Part shown: positions 8,189 through 17,420 of the stretch, piece after piece
How positions within the stretch are numbered: position 1 is the first letter of the stretch
Layout: every line of letters begins with the position of its first letter
From: Paenibacillus sp. FSL H7-0331
GTDB lineage: Bacteria > Bacillota > Bacilli > Paenibacillales > NBRC-103111
Assembly (NCBI RefSeq): GCF_001956045.1
Contig: NZ_MRTH01000002.1
Location: 62,001 to 126,000, forward strand
Direction: 5' to 3'
DNA: 64,000 nucleotides
Made by a program: the position numbers and the translations under genes
The notes under the pieces: model-generated
Database searches by the model: none
What the model saw: only the letters and a program-made list of their open reading frames with translations
What the model was told of the DNA's origin: nothing

Positions 8189-8986
8189 ATGGCTATTAAG
8201 GCAGTTTTATTTGATTTGGATGATACGTTATTATGGGATGATCGTAGTGTAAAAGAAGCCTTTCAGGCAACATGTTTAGCGGCAGCGGAGCAAGTCGATG
8301 TTGACCCTATCGAACTCGAGCAGGCGGTAAGACAAGAGGCGCGGAAGCTATATGAGTCATACGATACGTTTGCTTTTACCAAAATGATTGGAATCAACCC
8401 TTTTGAAGGGTTGTGGGCTAACTTTACAGAAGGTGATAATGAGAATTTCCGTAAACTGGAGCAGCTTGCACCTCAATATCGTACTGAATCATGGACCCTT
8501 GGTCTTAAAGCTTTAGGTATAGACGATGCAAAGCTTGGCTATGAGCTTGGGGAGAGATTCCCGATGGAACGTCGCAGTCGTCCTATTGTATATGAGGAAA
8601 CGTTCGAGGTTCTGGATCAATTAAAAGGCAGCTATAAGCTGCTGCTCTTAACCAATGGTTCTCCGGATTTACAGAAGGAAAAGCTGGCTGGTGTTCCTGA
8701 GCTTGCTCCTTATTTTGACCATATTGTCATATCAGGGAATCACGGAGAGGGCAAGCCTGCAACCTCAATATTCAATCATGCACTTGACCTGCTTCAGGTT
8801 ACAGCTGATGAAGCAGTAATGATTGGCGATAAGCTCACAACCGATATTTTGGGATCTAACCGGATCAATATGCGTAACATGTGGATTAATCGACATGCGC
8901 TGCAAAGGGACGATGAAATCATACCTGCCTATGAGATTGTAAGTTTGCGAGATATTCAAGGTGTAATTGATTCCATAAGTTCATAA
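8189..8986 (+). CDS. HAD-superfamily hydrolase (subfamily IA)
   Basis: A 265-residue phosphatase-type protein. Motif I is 'DLDDTLLWDD' (nucleophile and acid/base Asp, residues 9-18), motif II 'LLLTNGSP', motif III Lys in 'GEGKPATSIF' and motif IV 'MIGDKLTTDI'. The helical cap between motifs I and II fits the YjjG/YsaA-type nucleotidase and phosphatase group. Substrate is not deducible. A good GGGAGAGG site precedes the ATG, 15 bases after the previous stop. Confidence 0.88.
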   Translation: MAIKAVLFDLDDTLLWDDRSVKEAFQATCLAAAEQVDVDPIELEQAVRQEARKLYESYDTFAFTKMIGINPFEGLWANFTEGDNENFRKLEQLAPQYRTESWTLGLKALGIDDAKLGYELGERFPMERRSRPIVYEETFEVLDQLKGSYKLLLLTNGSPDLQKEKLAGVPELAPYFDHIVISGNHGEGKPATSIFNHALDLLQVTADEAVMIGDKLTTDILGSNRINMRNMWINRHALQRDDEIIPAYEIVSLRDIQGVIDSISS

Positions 8987-9011
8987 GTGTAAAAAAACTA
9001 TTGAATGCAAT

Positions 9012-9049
9012 AAAACCCGACAGCGCTGAGTAACAGGCTGACGGGTTTT
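9012..9049. terminator. Bidirectional terminator between the HAD gene and mtnD
   Basis: AAAACCCG (9012-9019) pairs with CGGGTTTT (9042-9049), extended inward by CAGC/GCTG. A-rich and T-rich flanks let it end transcription from both convergent genes. Confidence 0.8.
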
Positions 9050-9079
9050 GTTCATATTGTGTATATGGATAATACCGTT

Positions 9080-9622
9080 TTATGCTTTCTGAAAGGATTC
9101 GTCTGCATAAGGGTGGGCGATCCAGCCATCGGTTTCAATAAACAAACGAATAGCAACAATTTGGCGATTGTCCATCAAAGTGAAGAAGTGTGCCTTGTGC
9201 TCGGGAACAGAAATAACATCGCCTGCTTCCAATTCAACATCAAAATACCCAACATCCTCAGTGCCTTTTATAATAAAAATACCTTTTCCTGAAACAATAG
9301 CTCTTACTTCATCTTCGGTGTGGGTGTGAACCTGCTCAAATTTAGTAAGAAGTTCTTCGATATTAGGTGTAGCCTCGGACAAAGCAATAACATCCCATGT
9401 TTTATAACCGCGTCTAGCCGCAATTTCCTGAATTTCTTCGTCGAATGTCGACAGAATTTGCGCTTTATTCTCATCGGTCAAAGTGAATTTCTCTTGTAAA
9501 TCAGCAGGAAGCTTGCCAGCATTCCAATGCTCATAAAGTACCTCTTGTTTTTCCAAAAATGCCTGAACGTTACTTTCTCCAGAGATGCGTTCATTAGTAC
9601 TGCGAATACGGATTTCAGCCAC
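9080..9622 (-). CDS. mtnD: Acireductone dioxygenase
   Basis: Cupin enzyme of the methionine salvage pathway that oxidises acireductone to 2-keto-4-methylthiobutyrate and formate (Fe form). The metal-binding pattern is clear: 'HTHTEDEVR' supplies two His and one Glu, and 'PEHKAHFF' the third His. Length (180 residues) is normal. GTG 9622 gives 'MAEIRIRS' at seven bases from AGAGGG; an ATG at 9628 gives two more residues but directly abuts that site. It stands alone here; no other mtn genes are nearby, but metH lies divergently upstream. Confidence 0.92.
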   Translation of the reverse strand: MAEIRIRSTNERISGESNVQAFLEKQEVLYEHWNAGKLPADLQEKFTLTDENKAQILSTFDEEIQEIAARRGYKTWDVIALSEATPNIEELLTKFEQVHTHTEDEVRAIVSGKGIFIIKGTEDVGYFDVELEAGDVISVPEHKAHFFTLMDNRQIVAIRLFIETDGWIAHPYADESFQKA

Positions 9623-9664
9623 GGTCATCCCTCTTTCTATACACTTAATAAGTTTCTAACGTAT

Positions 9665-9693
9665 ATTATAATAGAATTCCGGTCTGCTGTCGA
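9665..9693 (-). promoter_or_regulatory. mtnD promoter
   Basis: On the minus strand TCGACA (9688-9693) and TATAAT (9665-9670) are 17 bases apart. The transcribed leader of roughly 35 bases is too short for a SAM riboswitch. Confidence 0.65.
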
Positions 9694-9855
9694 TCTGTTT
9701 CGTCGATAATTCCGATATGAATAATAAGAAAATGTGCATTGTTTGAACTTTATTTGATCTCTGTCGAATTGTGTCCGCATTATCTTTTCATGATGACAGG
9801 TTTCTGGTACACTAAAGGTTACAATTGGACGGTTGCCGTTGAAAGGAAGATTAGC

Positions 9856-12800
9856 ATGGGCAAAATACCTTTGCAAGAACAGCTTAAGAAGAAAATTATG
9901 ATTTTGGACGGTGCAATGGGCACAATGATCCAACAGGAAAACTTAACCGAGGACGATTTTGGTAGTGAAGACCTGGATGGATGTAATGAAATTTTGGTAG
10001 TTACACGTCCTGATGTCATTTCAAAAATACATGAAGCTTATTTTGCAGCGGGCGCAGATATTATCGAAACGAATACTTTTGGATCGACAAGTGTCGTTCT
10101 TGCTGAATATGATTTACAAGATCGAGCTAGAGAGTTGAATCTGATAGCAGCCAGGTTAGCAGTTGAGGCAGCGAATAAATTCAGTACACCGGAGTGGCCG
10201 CGTTATGTTGCAGGTGCTTTGGGGCCAACAACCAAAACACTTTCCGTAACCGGAGGCGTCACCTTTGACGAACTCGTTGACAGCTACTACGAGCAATCGG
10301 TAGCACTGATCGAAGCTGGCGTAGACGCAATGCTTCTTGAGACCTCTCAGGATACGTTGAATGTTAAAGCCGGCAGTATTGGCATTCGTCGTGCTTTTGA
10401 GACCACTGGCATTACACTCCCATTAATGATTTCCGGAACGATTGAGCCAATGGGCACAACGCTAGCGGGTCAAAATATTGAATCCTTTTATATTTCCCTG
10501 GAGCACTTAAATCCGATTTCTATTGGTCTTAACTGTGCAACGGGTCCGGAATTTATGCGAGACCATATTCGTTCCTTGTCTGAGCTGGCTACTACGGCTG
10601 TCAGCTGTTATCCGAATGCCGGATTGCCGGACGAGAATGGGCAATATCATGAGTCTCCTGAATCCCTTGCCAAAAAAATGGCTGGCTTTGCCGAACAGGG
10701 CTGGCTTAATATTGCTGGTGGCTGCTGTGGAACGACTCCTGATCATATTCGTGCGATGGCTGAGACTTTATCCCAGTATAAGCCTCGGGAGCATGCAGCT
10801 TCTCACTTATCCGCAGTTTCGGGTATCGAAACCGTCTATATTGAAGATGCTAACCGTCCTTACATGGTTGGGGAACGTACAAATATTTCAGGGTCCCGTA
10901 AGTTCAAACGATTGATGAAAGAAGGAAAGTTTGAAGAAGGCGCAGAAATAGCGCGTGCACAAGTGAAGAATGGTGCTTATGTCATTGATATCAACGTACA
11001 GGATACCGATATTGATGAAGTGTATGCGATGGAAAACTTTTTGAAAGAGGTTGTCAAAAAGGTTAAAGTTCCTTTGATGATCGACTCGACTTATGATCAT
11101 ATTATTGAGCTCGGTTTGAAATATTCACAAGGCAAGGCGATTATTAACTCCATTAACCTGGAAGATGGCGAGAGCAAGTTTGAAGCTATTTTGCCGTTAA
11201 TCCATCGATATGGAGCAGCTGTTGTTATGATTCTCATCGATGAGCGCGGACAAGCTGTATCACGGCAAGCCAAAATGGAAGTTGCTGAACGCTCCTATGA
11301 GCTGTTAACCAAAAAGTATGGGATGAATCCGGAAGATATTATTTTTGATCCGAATATGTTCCCGGTAGGCTCAGGCGATCCGCAGTATATTGGATCTGCT
11401 GTTGAGACCATCGAAGGTATTCGGATGATCAAAGAAAAATATCCTGAATGTAAAACCATTCTCGGTCTTAGTAACATTTCCTTTGGTCTTCCGCCTGCTG
11501 GGCGGGAGGTTCTGAATTCGGTGTACTTGTATCACTGTACCAAGGCCGGACTGGACTTTGCCATCGTCAATACAGAAAACCTGGAGCGTTACGCATCCAT
11601 AGGTGATCATGAGAAAGAGCTTGCTGAGAAGCTGATCTTTGAGACTAATGATGATACACTTGCACAATTTGTTGCTCACTTCCGTGAGAAAAAAGTCGAT
11701 AAGAAAGAGAAAATCTCTAATCTAACGCTTGAAGAACGATTGGCGTCCTATGTGGTTGAAGGTACGAAAGAAGGCCTTGCAGCCGATTTGAACGAAGCCA
11801 TGAATACGTATGCGCCGCTGGATATTATTAATGGACCTTTAATGACGGGAATGGCAGAGGTAGGCAGATTGTTTAATAACAATGAGCTGATTGTTGCCGA
11901 GGTGCTGCAAAGCGCGGAAGTCATGAAAGCATCCGTATCCCATCTCGAGCCGTTTATGGAAAAAGCGGACAGTGCCGTTAAAGGAACGATCATGCTGGCG
12001 ACAGTTAAAGGCGATGTTCACGATATCGGTAAAAACTTGGTCGAAATCATTTTATCCAACAACGGCTACAAAATTATTAACCTGGGTATTAAGGTTCCAC
12101 CAGATCAAATTATTGAAGCATTCCGCAGAGAAAAGCCTGATGCTATTGGTTTGTCAGGTCTACTTGTTAAATCTGCACAGCAGATGGTTATAACCGCTCA
12201 GGATTTGAAAAATGCAGGTATCGATGTGCCTATTCTGGTAGGTGGTGCCGCATTGACAAGAAAATTCACGAAAACACGTATCGCACCGGAATATGAAGGT
12301 GTTGTTCTATATGCAAAAGATGCTATGGATGGTCTGGACATTGCGAACAAGCTGAGCGACCCACTCCAGAAGCAGCAATTAATTGATGAATTACGTGAAG
12401 CGATGGAATCCGATGTTAAGGAGTCCGGTAAGAAAACAGAAGCAATGCCAGTCTTGACTCGTGTGTTGAAATCTACGATTGATCGTACTTTGCCGGTGCA
12501 GGTACCTCCAAGTCTGGAGAGACGCGTTATTCGTGATTATCCTATGAGTCACGTGATGCCTTATATTAATATGCAGATGCTGCTCGGACATCATCTCGGC
12601 TTGAAAGGAAAAGTCGATAAGCTTCTAGCTGATAAAGATCCGAAGGCGGTTCAACTCAAGGAAACCGTAGACGGGATTTTGGCGGAAGCTCAAAAAGAAG
12701 GCATTATCCGTGCTCATGGTATGTATCAGTTTTTCCCGGCACAGTCATCGGGTGACGATATTTTCATTTATGACAAGGATGATCTAACCAAGGTACTGCA

Positions 12801-13299
12801 AAAGTTCTCCTTCCCAAGACAGCAGACGGAACCTTTTTTCTGTCTTGCTGATTACCTGAAATCGACAGACAGCGGCGAAATGGACTATATTGGCTTTATG
12901 GTCGTTACAGCTGGTCACGGCATAAGTGAGAAGGCACAAGAGTGGAGAGAAAAAGGCGACTACTTGCGATCGCATGCTCTTCAATCCACTGCACTTGAAA
13001 CTGCGGAGGCGCTGGCTGAACGTGTGCACCAAATGATGCGCGATGTTTGGGGATTCCCGGATCCGGCTGGCATGACAATGGGTGAGATGTTTGGTGCCAA
13101 GTATCGCGGCCAACGCTTCTCCTTCGGTTATCCCGCCTGCCCGAATCTGGATGATCAGGAGCAGCTGTTCGCATTGTTAAAGCCGGAGGATATCGGTATT
13201 GAGTTGACCGAAGGCAGTATGATGGAGCCGGAAGCTTCGGTATCAGCCATTGTATTCTCACATCCGGAAGCACGCTATTTTAACGTGGATAAGGTCTAG
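9856..13299 (+). CDS. metH: Methionine synthase, cobalamin-dependent
   Basis: Transfers a methyl group from 5-methyltetrahydrofolate to homocysteine through methylcobalamin. The 1147-residue protein has all modules in order. The homocysteine domain (about 1-325) has Zn ligands in 'GLNCATGP' and 'GGCCGTTPDH'. The pterin domain (about 345-610) follows, then the cap and B12 domains (about 640-890) with the cobalamin motif 'DVHDIGKN'. The AdoMet reactivation domain (about 910-1147) has 'RGQRFSFGYPACP'. The enzyme can therefore be reductively reactivated. ATG 9856 follows AAAGGAAGA; the longer open frame from 9739 has no such site. No S-box or B12 riboswitch was recognised upstream. Confidence 0.97.
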   Translation: MGKIPLQEQLKKKIMILDGAMGTMIQQENLTEDDFGSEDLDGCNEILVVTRPDVISKIHEAYFAAGADIIETNTFGSTSVVLAEYDLQDRARELNLIAARLAVEAANKFSTPEWPRYVAGALGPTTKTLSVTGGVTFDELVDSYYEQSVALIEAGVDAMLLETSQDTLNVKAGSIGIRRAFETTGITLPLMISGTIEPMGTTLAGQNIESFYISLEHLNPISIGLNCATGPEFMRDHIRSLSELATTAVSCYPNAGLPDENGQYHESPESLAKKMAGFAEQGWLNIAGGCCGTTPDHIRAMAETLSQYKPREHAASHLSAVSGIETVYIEDANRPYMVGERTNISGSRKFKRLMKEGKFEEGAEIARAQVKNGAYVIDINVQDTDIDEVYAMENFLKEVVKKVKVPLMIDSTYDHIIELGLKYSQGKAIINSINLEDGESKFEAILPLIHRYGAAVVMILIDERGQAVSRQAKMEVAERSYELLTKKYGMNPEDIIFDPNMFPVGSGDPQYIGSAVETIEGIRMIKEKYPECKTILGLSNISFGLPPAGREVLNSVYLYHCTKAGLDFAIVNTENLERYASIGDHEKELAEKLIFETNDDTLAQFVAHFREKKVDKKEKISNLTLEERLASYVVEGTKEGLAADLNEAMNTYAPLDIINGPLMTGMAEVGRLFNNNELIVAEVLQSAEVMKASVSHLEPFMEKADSAVKGTIMLATVKGDVHDIGKNLVEIILSNNGYKIINLGIKVPPDQIIEAFRREKPDAIGLSGLLVKSAQQMVITAQDLKNAGIDVPILVGGAALTRKFTKTRIAPEYEGVVLYAKDAMDGLDIANKLSDPLQKQQLIDELREAMESDVKESGKKTEAMPVLTRVLKSTIDRTLPVQVPPSLERRVIRDYPMSHVMPYINMQMLLGHHLGLKGKVDKLLADKDPKAVQLKETVDGILAEAQKEGIIRAHGMYQFFPAQSSGDDIFIYDKDDLTKVLQKFSFPRQQTEPFFCLADYLKSTDSGEMDYIGFMVVTAGHGISEKAQEWREKGDYLRSHALQSTALETAEALAERVHQMMRDVWGFPDPAGMTMGEMFGAKYRGQRFSFGYPACPNLDDQEQLFALLKPEDIGIELTEGSMMEPEASVSAIVFSHPEARYFNVDKV

Positions 13300-13306
13300 G
13301 ATATAC

Positions 13307-13347
13307 TAGTGAAGGAGTGGGGTCATAGGGGCTCGACTCCTTCACTA
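13307..13347. other. Strong hairpin between metH and rnz
   Basis: A perfect 12-base stem TAGTGAAGGAGT (13307-13318) / ACTCCTTCACTA (13336-13347) with a 17-base loop, extendable by AT pairs. No T tract follows, so it may be an mRNA processing or stability element or a weak terminator. Confidence 0.6.
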
Positions 13348-13392
13348 TATATAGAGAGATACAGCACGACATAGGAAATGGAGAAGATGAGC

Positions 13393-14340
13393 TTGGAAAT
13401 ATACTTTCTCGGTACAGGAGCAGGTATGCCTTCGAAGGAACGAAATGTGTCTTCGATCATTCTGAATCTGTTGGCGGAAAACAACAGCTATTGGATGTTC
13501 GATTGCGGAGAAGGGACGCAGCAGCAGATTCTGCGTTCACCCATTCGGACGAGCAAGCTGGAGAAGCTGTTCATAACTCATTTGCATGGCGATCATTTAT
13601 ATGGGCTGCCAGGACTTCTGACGAGCCGTTCTTATCAAGGTGGCGATGACACGCTTACTGTTTACGGTCCTGAGGGCACGGAGTTATTTATCCGCACTGC
13701 TTTGGCTGTAAGTCAGGCTCATTTAACCTACGAGCTTAAGATTGTTGAGTTCGGACCCGTGGATCAGCAACTGTTGTTTGAAGATAAGCAATTTGAGGTG
13801 TACATCGCTCCACTTGTCCATCGGGTTCAGAGCTATGGCTACCGGATCGTAGAGAAACCACAAAAAGGCAGCCTGCAAGCGGATAAGCTGAAGGAGCTTG
13901 GAATCACTTCAGGACCCTTGTTCGGTAAAATCAAGCAGGGAATGGATATAACCTTGGAGAATGGGACAATACTTAGGGCAAAGGATTATATCGGACCTGA
14001 TGTTCAGGGAAGAATCGTGACCATTCTGGGTGACACACAGCCCTGCCAATACTCATTGGAGCTTGCTCGTGATGCGGATATACTGGTTCACGAGGCAACC
14101 TTTGCGGAGAGTAAGAAGCATCTGGCTGTTGCCTACGATCATTCGACAGCTGTGGATGCCGCTCGCACAGCGCGAGATGCTGGCGCACATGCTTTGATTT
14201 TAACGCACATTAGCTCACGTTATCAGAAGGAAGAGGCTGCCCTTTTGAGTGGGGAAGCCCAACAAATATTTGACGAAGTTTATTTGGCGCGTGACCATTG
14301 GAGCTATGAGGTGCCGCGGGTTAAACGAAGACAGAATTAG
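13393..14340 (+). CDS. rnz: Ribonuclease Z
   Basis: Endonuclease that matures tRNA 3' ends. A metallo-beta-lactamase fold is shown by 'FLGTGAGMPSKERNVSS' at the start and the zinc motif 'THLHGDHLYGLPGLL'. Further ligands lie in 'GDTQPC' and 'HISSRY', and 'HEATF' carries the PxKxRN-class downstream His. TTG 13393 yields the family N-terminus 'MEIYFLGTGAG' and lies six bases after GGAGAAG (13380-13386). In-frame ATGs at 13378 and 13387 are possible alternatives but overlap or crowd that site. Length about 315 residues, normal. Confidence 0.93.
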   Translation: MEIYFLGTGAGMPSKERNVSSIILNLLAENNSYWMFDCGEGTQQQILRSPIRTSKLEKLFITHLHGDHLYGLPGLLTSRSYQGGDDTLTVYGPEGTELFIRTALAVSQAHLTYELKIVEFGPVDQQLLFEDKQFEVYIAPLVHRVQSYGYRIVEKPQKGSLQADKLKELGITSGPLFGKIKQGMDITLENGTILRAKDYIGPDVQGRIVTILGDTQPCQYSLELARDADILVHEATFAESKKHLAVAYDHSTAVDAARTARDAGAHALILTHISSRYQKEEAALLSGEAQQIFDEVYLARDHWSYEVPRVKRRQN

Positions 14341-14413
14341 CTTTTGATAAATTGTAAAGTAAACTGTTTGTTGGTTTCCAATATGCTATAGCTGCCTTTC
14401 GGAGGGATGCTAA

Positions 14414-14767
14414 TTGTTAGGGTTTTCTATATTAATTGGATATTATGTACTGGGATGGGTGATTCAAACCGGATTACAGGTTCCCATCCCGGCTAATGTG
14501 ATAGGGCTCATATTGTTTACAATGAGCCTTTTTTTTAAGATCATCAAGCTTGAATGGGTGGAAGAAGCAGGGGAATTTTTAATCAAGCATATGCTCTTAT
14601 TTTTTATACCTTTTGTTGTTGGAACGATGGTTTTCTTTCCATATATCGGAGCCAATGCGGTTCAATTGCTTGTAAGTTTATTTGTAAGCACGATTGGAGT
14701 TCTTATGATTACAGGCTGGAGTGTCAAGCTCCTGAAGGGAAAGGAGAAAAGCAATGAGTCTCCATGA
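14414..14767 (+). CDS. lrgA: LrgA/CidA-family holin-like membrane protein
   Basis: A 117-residue protein with four hydrophobic segments, including 'ILIGYYVLGWVIQTGL', 'NVIGLILFTMSLFFKII', 'MLLFFIPFVVGTMVFF' and 'VQLLVSLFVSTIGVLMIT'. The 'PIPANVIGLIL' motif is typical of CidA/LrgA. These proteins work with LrgB/CidB in murein hydrolase control, pyruvate uptake or cell death. TTG 14414 lies seven bases after GGAGGG. The gene overlaps lrgB by 14 bases. LrgA versus CidA cannot be separated by eye. Confidence 0.88.
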   Translation: MLGFSILIGYYVLGWVIQTGLQVPIPANVIGLILFTMSLFFKIIKLEWVEEAGEFLIKHMLLFFIPFVVGTMVFFPYIGANAVQLLVSLFVSTIGVLMITGWSVKLLKGKEKSNESP

Positions 14768-15446
14768 CTTTCCGCAGCAGCCTATGTTCGGATTAGCACT
14801 ATCAGTTATTGCTTATGCGATAGCTCTCCGATTAAATCAACAATGGAAATGGCTTCACCCGCTGTTTATCAGCTCAGGCCTTATTATAGGATTCATGCTG
14901 TGTGCACATATTCCATATGAATCGTACCGTCTTGGTGGTGATTTCCTGGTTTTGCTGCTTGGACCTGCAACGGTTGCTTTGGGTATTCCGATCTATAAAA
15001 ATGCTAGACGCATCCGTTCCAGTCTTGTTGCCATCATGAGTGGAATCACAATAGGTTCCATTGCTGCTCTACTGCTGTCAGGTGTTCTGGTATGGAGTCT
15101 TGGAGGTACGGCAGAGCTTATGGTGACCATGATGCCGAAGTCAGTAACGTCACCGATAGCACTCGAAATCTCGCGTAAGGCGGGAGGTATTCCCGAGCTA
15201 ACGGCTGTACTGACGGTACTGACCGGACTGTTCGGCAGTATGTTTGGACGAAGTCTGCTGCGAATGGTTGGTGTTCGTGACGACATATCCATAGGGGTGG
15301 CCATGGGTACCTCGTCCCACGGAATCGGAACTGCCAGGGTTATAAGAGACTCCGAGCTTCAAGGCAGTATTAGTGGATTTTCAATGGGAGCAGCTGCCAT
15401 CATAACTTCGCTATTATTTATTCCTCTATATAGTTGGCTGCATTAG
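14754..15446 (+). CDS. lrgB: LrgB/CidB-family membrane protein
   Basis: A 230-residue polytopic membrane protein. The family signature 'MMPKSVTSPIALEIS' is present near residue 125, followed by 'LTGLFGSMFGRSLLR' and the C-terminal 'GTSSHGIGTARV'. It forms a two-gene operon with lrgA (AAGGAGAA before the ATG, genes overlapping). The pair is inferred to act together at the cytoplasmic membrane. Confidence 0.93.
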   Translation: MSLHDFPQQPMFGLALSVIAYAIALRLNQQWKWLHPLFISSGLIIGFMLCAHIPYESYRLGGDFLVLLLGPATVALGIPIYKNARRIRSSLVAIMSGITIGSIAALLLSGVLVWSLGGTAELMVTMMPKSVTSPIALEISRKAGGIPELTAVLTVLTGLFGSMFGRSLLRMVGVRDDISIGVAMGTSSHGIGTARVIRDSELQGSISGFSMGAAAIITSLLFIPLYSWLH

Positions 15447-15458
15447 CATTTATCTGAA

Positions 15459-15486
15459 GAACCTCATTGATTTGAGGTTTTTTTAT
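15459..15486 (+). terminator. Intrinsic terminator after lrgB
   Basis: AACCTCA (15460-15466) pairs with TGAGGTT (15473-15479), followed by a run of T residues to 15484. Confidence 0.8.
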
Positions 15487-15594
15487 TTGTCCGAAAACCT
15501 TACAAATTATTCATAACACGCAAACGTCAACTTAATAATTCTCTGCTACGCTATGGATATCACTAAACCAACTTTCTTGAAGAAGGGCGTGTTG

Positions 15595-16365
15595 ATGATG
15601 ATTCCAGTTGTAACTAATCCTGTTTCCCTAACTAATTTGTCTGTGAAAGTAGCTTCCAATTCATGGGAGATCGAGCAAGCCATGCGTTTAAGGTATCAGG
15701 TGTTTGTAGAAGAGGAAAAGAATATGCAGATGTTGAATGAAAGTGGCTTGGAACAGGATGCGTATGATATGTATTGTGATCATTTGATTATAACGGATTT
15801 GGAACGGGAACAAATTGTGGGGACGTACAGGCTTTTGCCTGGTTTACGCGCATTGGCGGGTGTTGGCTTTTATTCGGAAACAGAGTTCGACTTAAGATCG
15901 TTTCAGGAGCACAAAGCGCATACGCTCGAGTTGGGACGCAGCTGCATTGCCCCTGCCTATCGAAGTGGTAAAGCGATTCACCTGCTGTGGGAAGGAATAG
16001 CCAAATATATTGCCGAGCATCATTATCAGTATTTAATCGGCTGTGCCAGTATGCATGTGAACTCTCTGGAGGATCTCAATGCCATCTACAGCATGCTGCG
16101 CTTCAAGCAGGTTATTACTGACCGTTACGGAATCCAACCACTGGAATCTCATCGTATTCAAGGTCTGCAGCAGATACAAAGCGAACTCAATGAAAAAGAA
16201 ATATTCCGTAAGCTGCCTCCGCTTATGAAGGGCTATCAATACTTGGGTGCAGAGATAGGAGGCGATCCAGCTTACGACAAGTTTTTTGAGACGGTAGATT
16301 TTTTCATTGTTTTGGAAAAGGATCGCTTGGCTCGTAAATATAAAAAGCATTTTCTTAATCAATAA
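15595..16365 (+). CDS. GNAT-type N-acyltransferase, OlsB-like
   Basis: About 256 residues of the OlsB/hemolysin-like acyltransferase group (Acetyltransf_5). The 'MRLRYQVFVEE' strand, 'IVGTYRLLPG', 'TLELGRSCIAPAYRSG' (residues spanning the acyl-donor loop) and 'LIGCASMH' are typical. OlsB proteins move a 3-hydroxyacyl chain from ACP to the alpha-amino group of ornithine; other members make N-acyl amino acids. The frame opens at 15553, but AGAAGGG at 15581-15587 best serves ATG 15595. The next gene is a second acyltransferase, so a two-step amino-lipid pathway is inferred. The amino acid used cannot be read from the sequence. Confidence 0.75.
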   Translation: MMIPVVTNPVSLTNLSVKVASNSWEIEQAMRLRYQVFVEEEKNMQMLNESGLEQDAYDMYCDHLIITDLEREQIVGTYRLLPGLRALAGVGFYSETEFDLRSFQEHKAHTLELGRSCIAPAYRSGKAIHLLWEGIAKYIAEHHYQYLIGCASMHVNSLEDLNAIYSMLRFKQVITDRYGIQPLESHRIQGLQQIQSELNEKEIFRKLPPLMKGYQYLGAEIGGDPAYDKFFETVDFFIVLEKDRLARKYKKHFLNQ

Positions 16366-16391
16366 ATCGTAAACCGGGAGGCATCCTCTAT

Positions 16392-17348
16392 ATGTATGAC
16401 TGGATTGGTAAAATTACGGAAAATCATCTATTGATACAAAAAATGGCTGCATGGAGCAGATGGGTACCTAAATCTTGTATGCTAATGCTGCTCGGATGCG
16501 CAGCGGTTATTTTGCAGCTGTCAGTTTTCAGCAAGGGAATGGGTATTAAGGTAGAGGCCAACCTGAGTACATTGCTGAAGGATCGAAGTGCAGAAGAGTT
16601 AACACGTATCCGCCATCAGTTTTTTCGGAATTTGGTCATCACACTTTACGAAATCATAGTGGAGTCCAAACATCTGGAGGGCAGTGAATCCTGGCGGTTT
16701 CGGGTTGAGGGTGAAGACCATCTTAAAGAGGCACTCCAGCTTGGCCGAGGTGCTATCATCTACGCTCCACATGAGGGGAACTTTTTTTATTACTACTGGT
16801 ACCTCAGTCAAAAGTATAACTGTCTCACGATAGCTACTGCCGAAAGCCCTGAACTGCGGTCCCTATATGAACAGTTTCAATTGATGGGCTGTGAAGGCCT
16901 GGATTATGATCGTACCCCGCCTTTACTGCTGCTTCGTAAGCTAAAAAAGCATCTGAAGAGCAATGGGGTTGTGTTCATTCTGGGAGATTTTTGGCGGCCT
17001 ACCTTTCCACAATCTCAATTTTTTGGACGAAAAAGTCGTACACCTGAGGGTGCAGCCTTATTGTCTATAGATCAACGTGTACCGATCATTCCCTTTTATG
17101 GACGGAGAGATCAGGGATTCAAGCACTGTCTTACATTCGAGCAGCCGCTGCATTTATATGCCTGTTATCTGGGCTCTCAGCGGTCTGAAGCTACTCAACT
17201 ACTCAATCTTTATTTGGAATCGGTTATACGCAAACACCCTGAGCAGTGGTTTTACTGGTTCAATGTAGAAGAACGTTTTAAAATCGATTTCACGGAAGAA
17301 GTTGAACAGAAGCTGGAGCATGAAAAAATACTTCGCGTTTCATCATGA
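16392..17348 (+). CDS. LpxL/HtrB-like lysophospholipid acyltransferase
   Basis: A 318-residue protein with an N-terminal hydrophobic segment (about 28-48) and the LPLAT-like body found in LpxL/HtrB and PatA proteins. The presumed catalytic block reads 'IIYAPHEGNFFYYYW'. The His-Gly-Asn context fits, but the acidic residue expected four positions after the His (HX4D/E) is Phe. Later blocks 'GVVFILGDFWRP' and 'GAALLSIDQRVPIIPFY' match the acceptor-binding motifs of the family. Gram-positive bacteria lack lipid A, so another acyl acceptor is implied, probably the product of the upstream OlsB-like gene 26 bases away. Confidence 0.72.
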   Translation: MYDWIGKITENHLLIQKMAAWSRWVPKSCMLMLLGCAAVILQLSVFSKGMGIKVEANLSTLLKDRSAEELTRIRHQFFRNLVITLYEIIVESKHLEGSESWRFRVEGEDHLKEALQLGRGAIIYAPHEGNFFYYYWYLSQKYNCLTIATAESPELRSLYEQFQLMGCEGLDYDRTPPLLLLRKLKKHLKSNGVVFILGDFWRPTFPQSQFFGRKSRTPEGAALLSIDQRVPIIPFYGRRDQGFKHCLTFEQPLHLYACYLGSQRSEATQLLNLYLESVIRKHPEQWFYWFNVEERFKIDFTEEVEQKLEHEKILRVSS

Positions 17349-17420
17349 AATTAAGCATATTGATCATGATTTGGGATATACTAGTTCAGGTGAAAAACTA
17401 CTCTCAGGAGGGGCTGCAGC

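Noticed and set aside
9622..9856. SAM (S-box) or cobalamin riboswitch between mtnD and metH
   Set aside because: Both genes are typical targets, but the leaders are short and I saw no S-box core or B12-box sequence.
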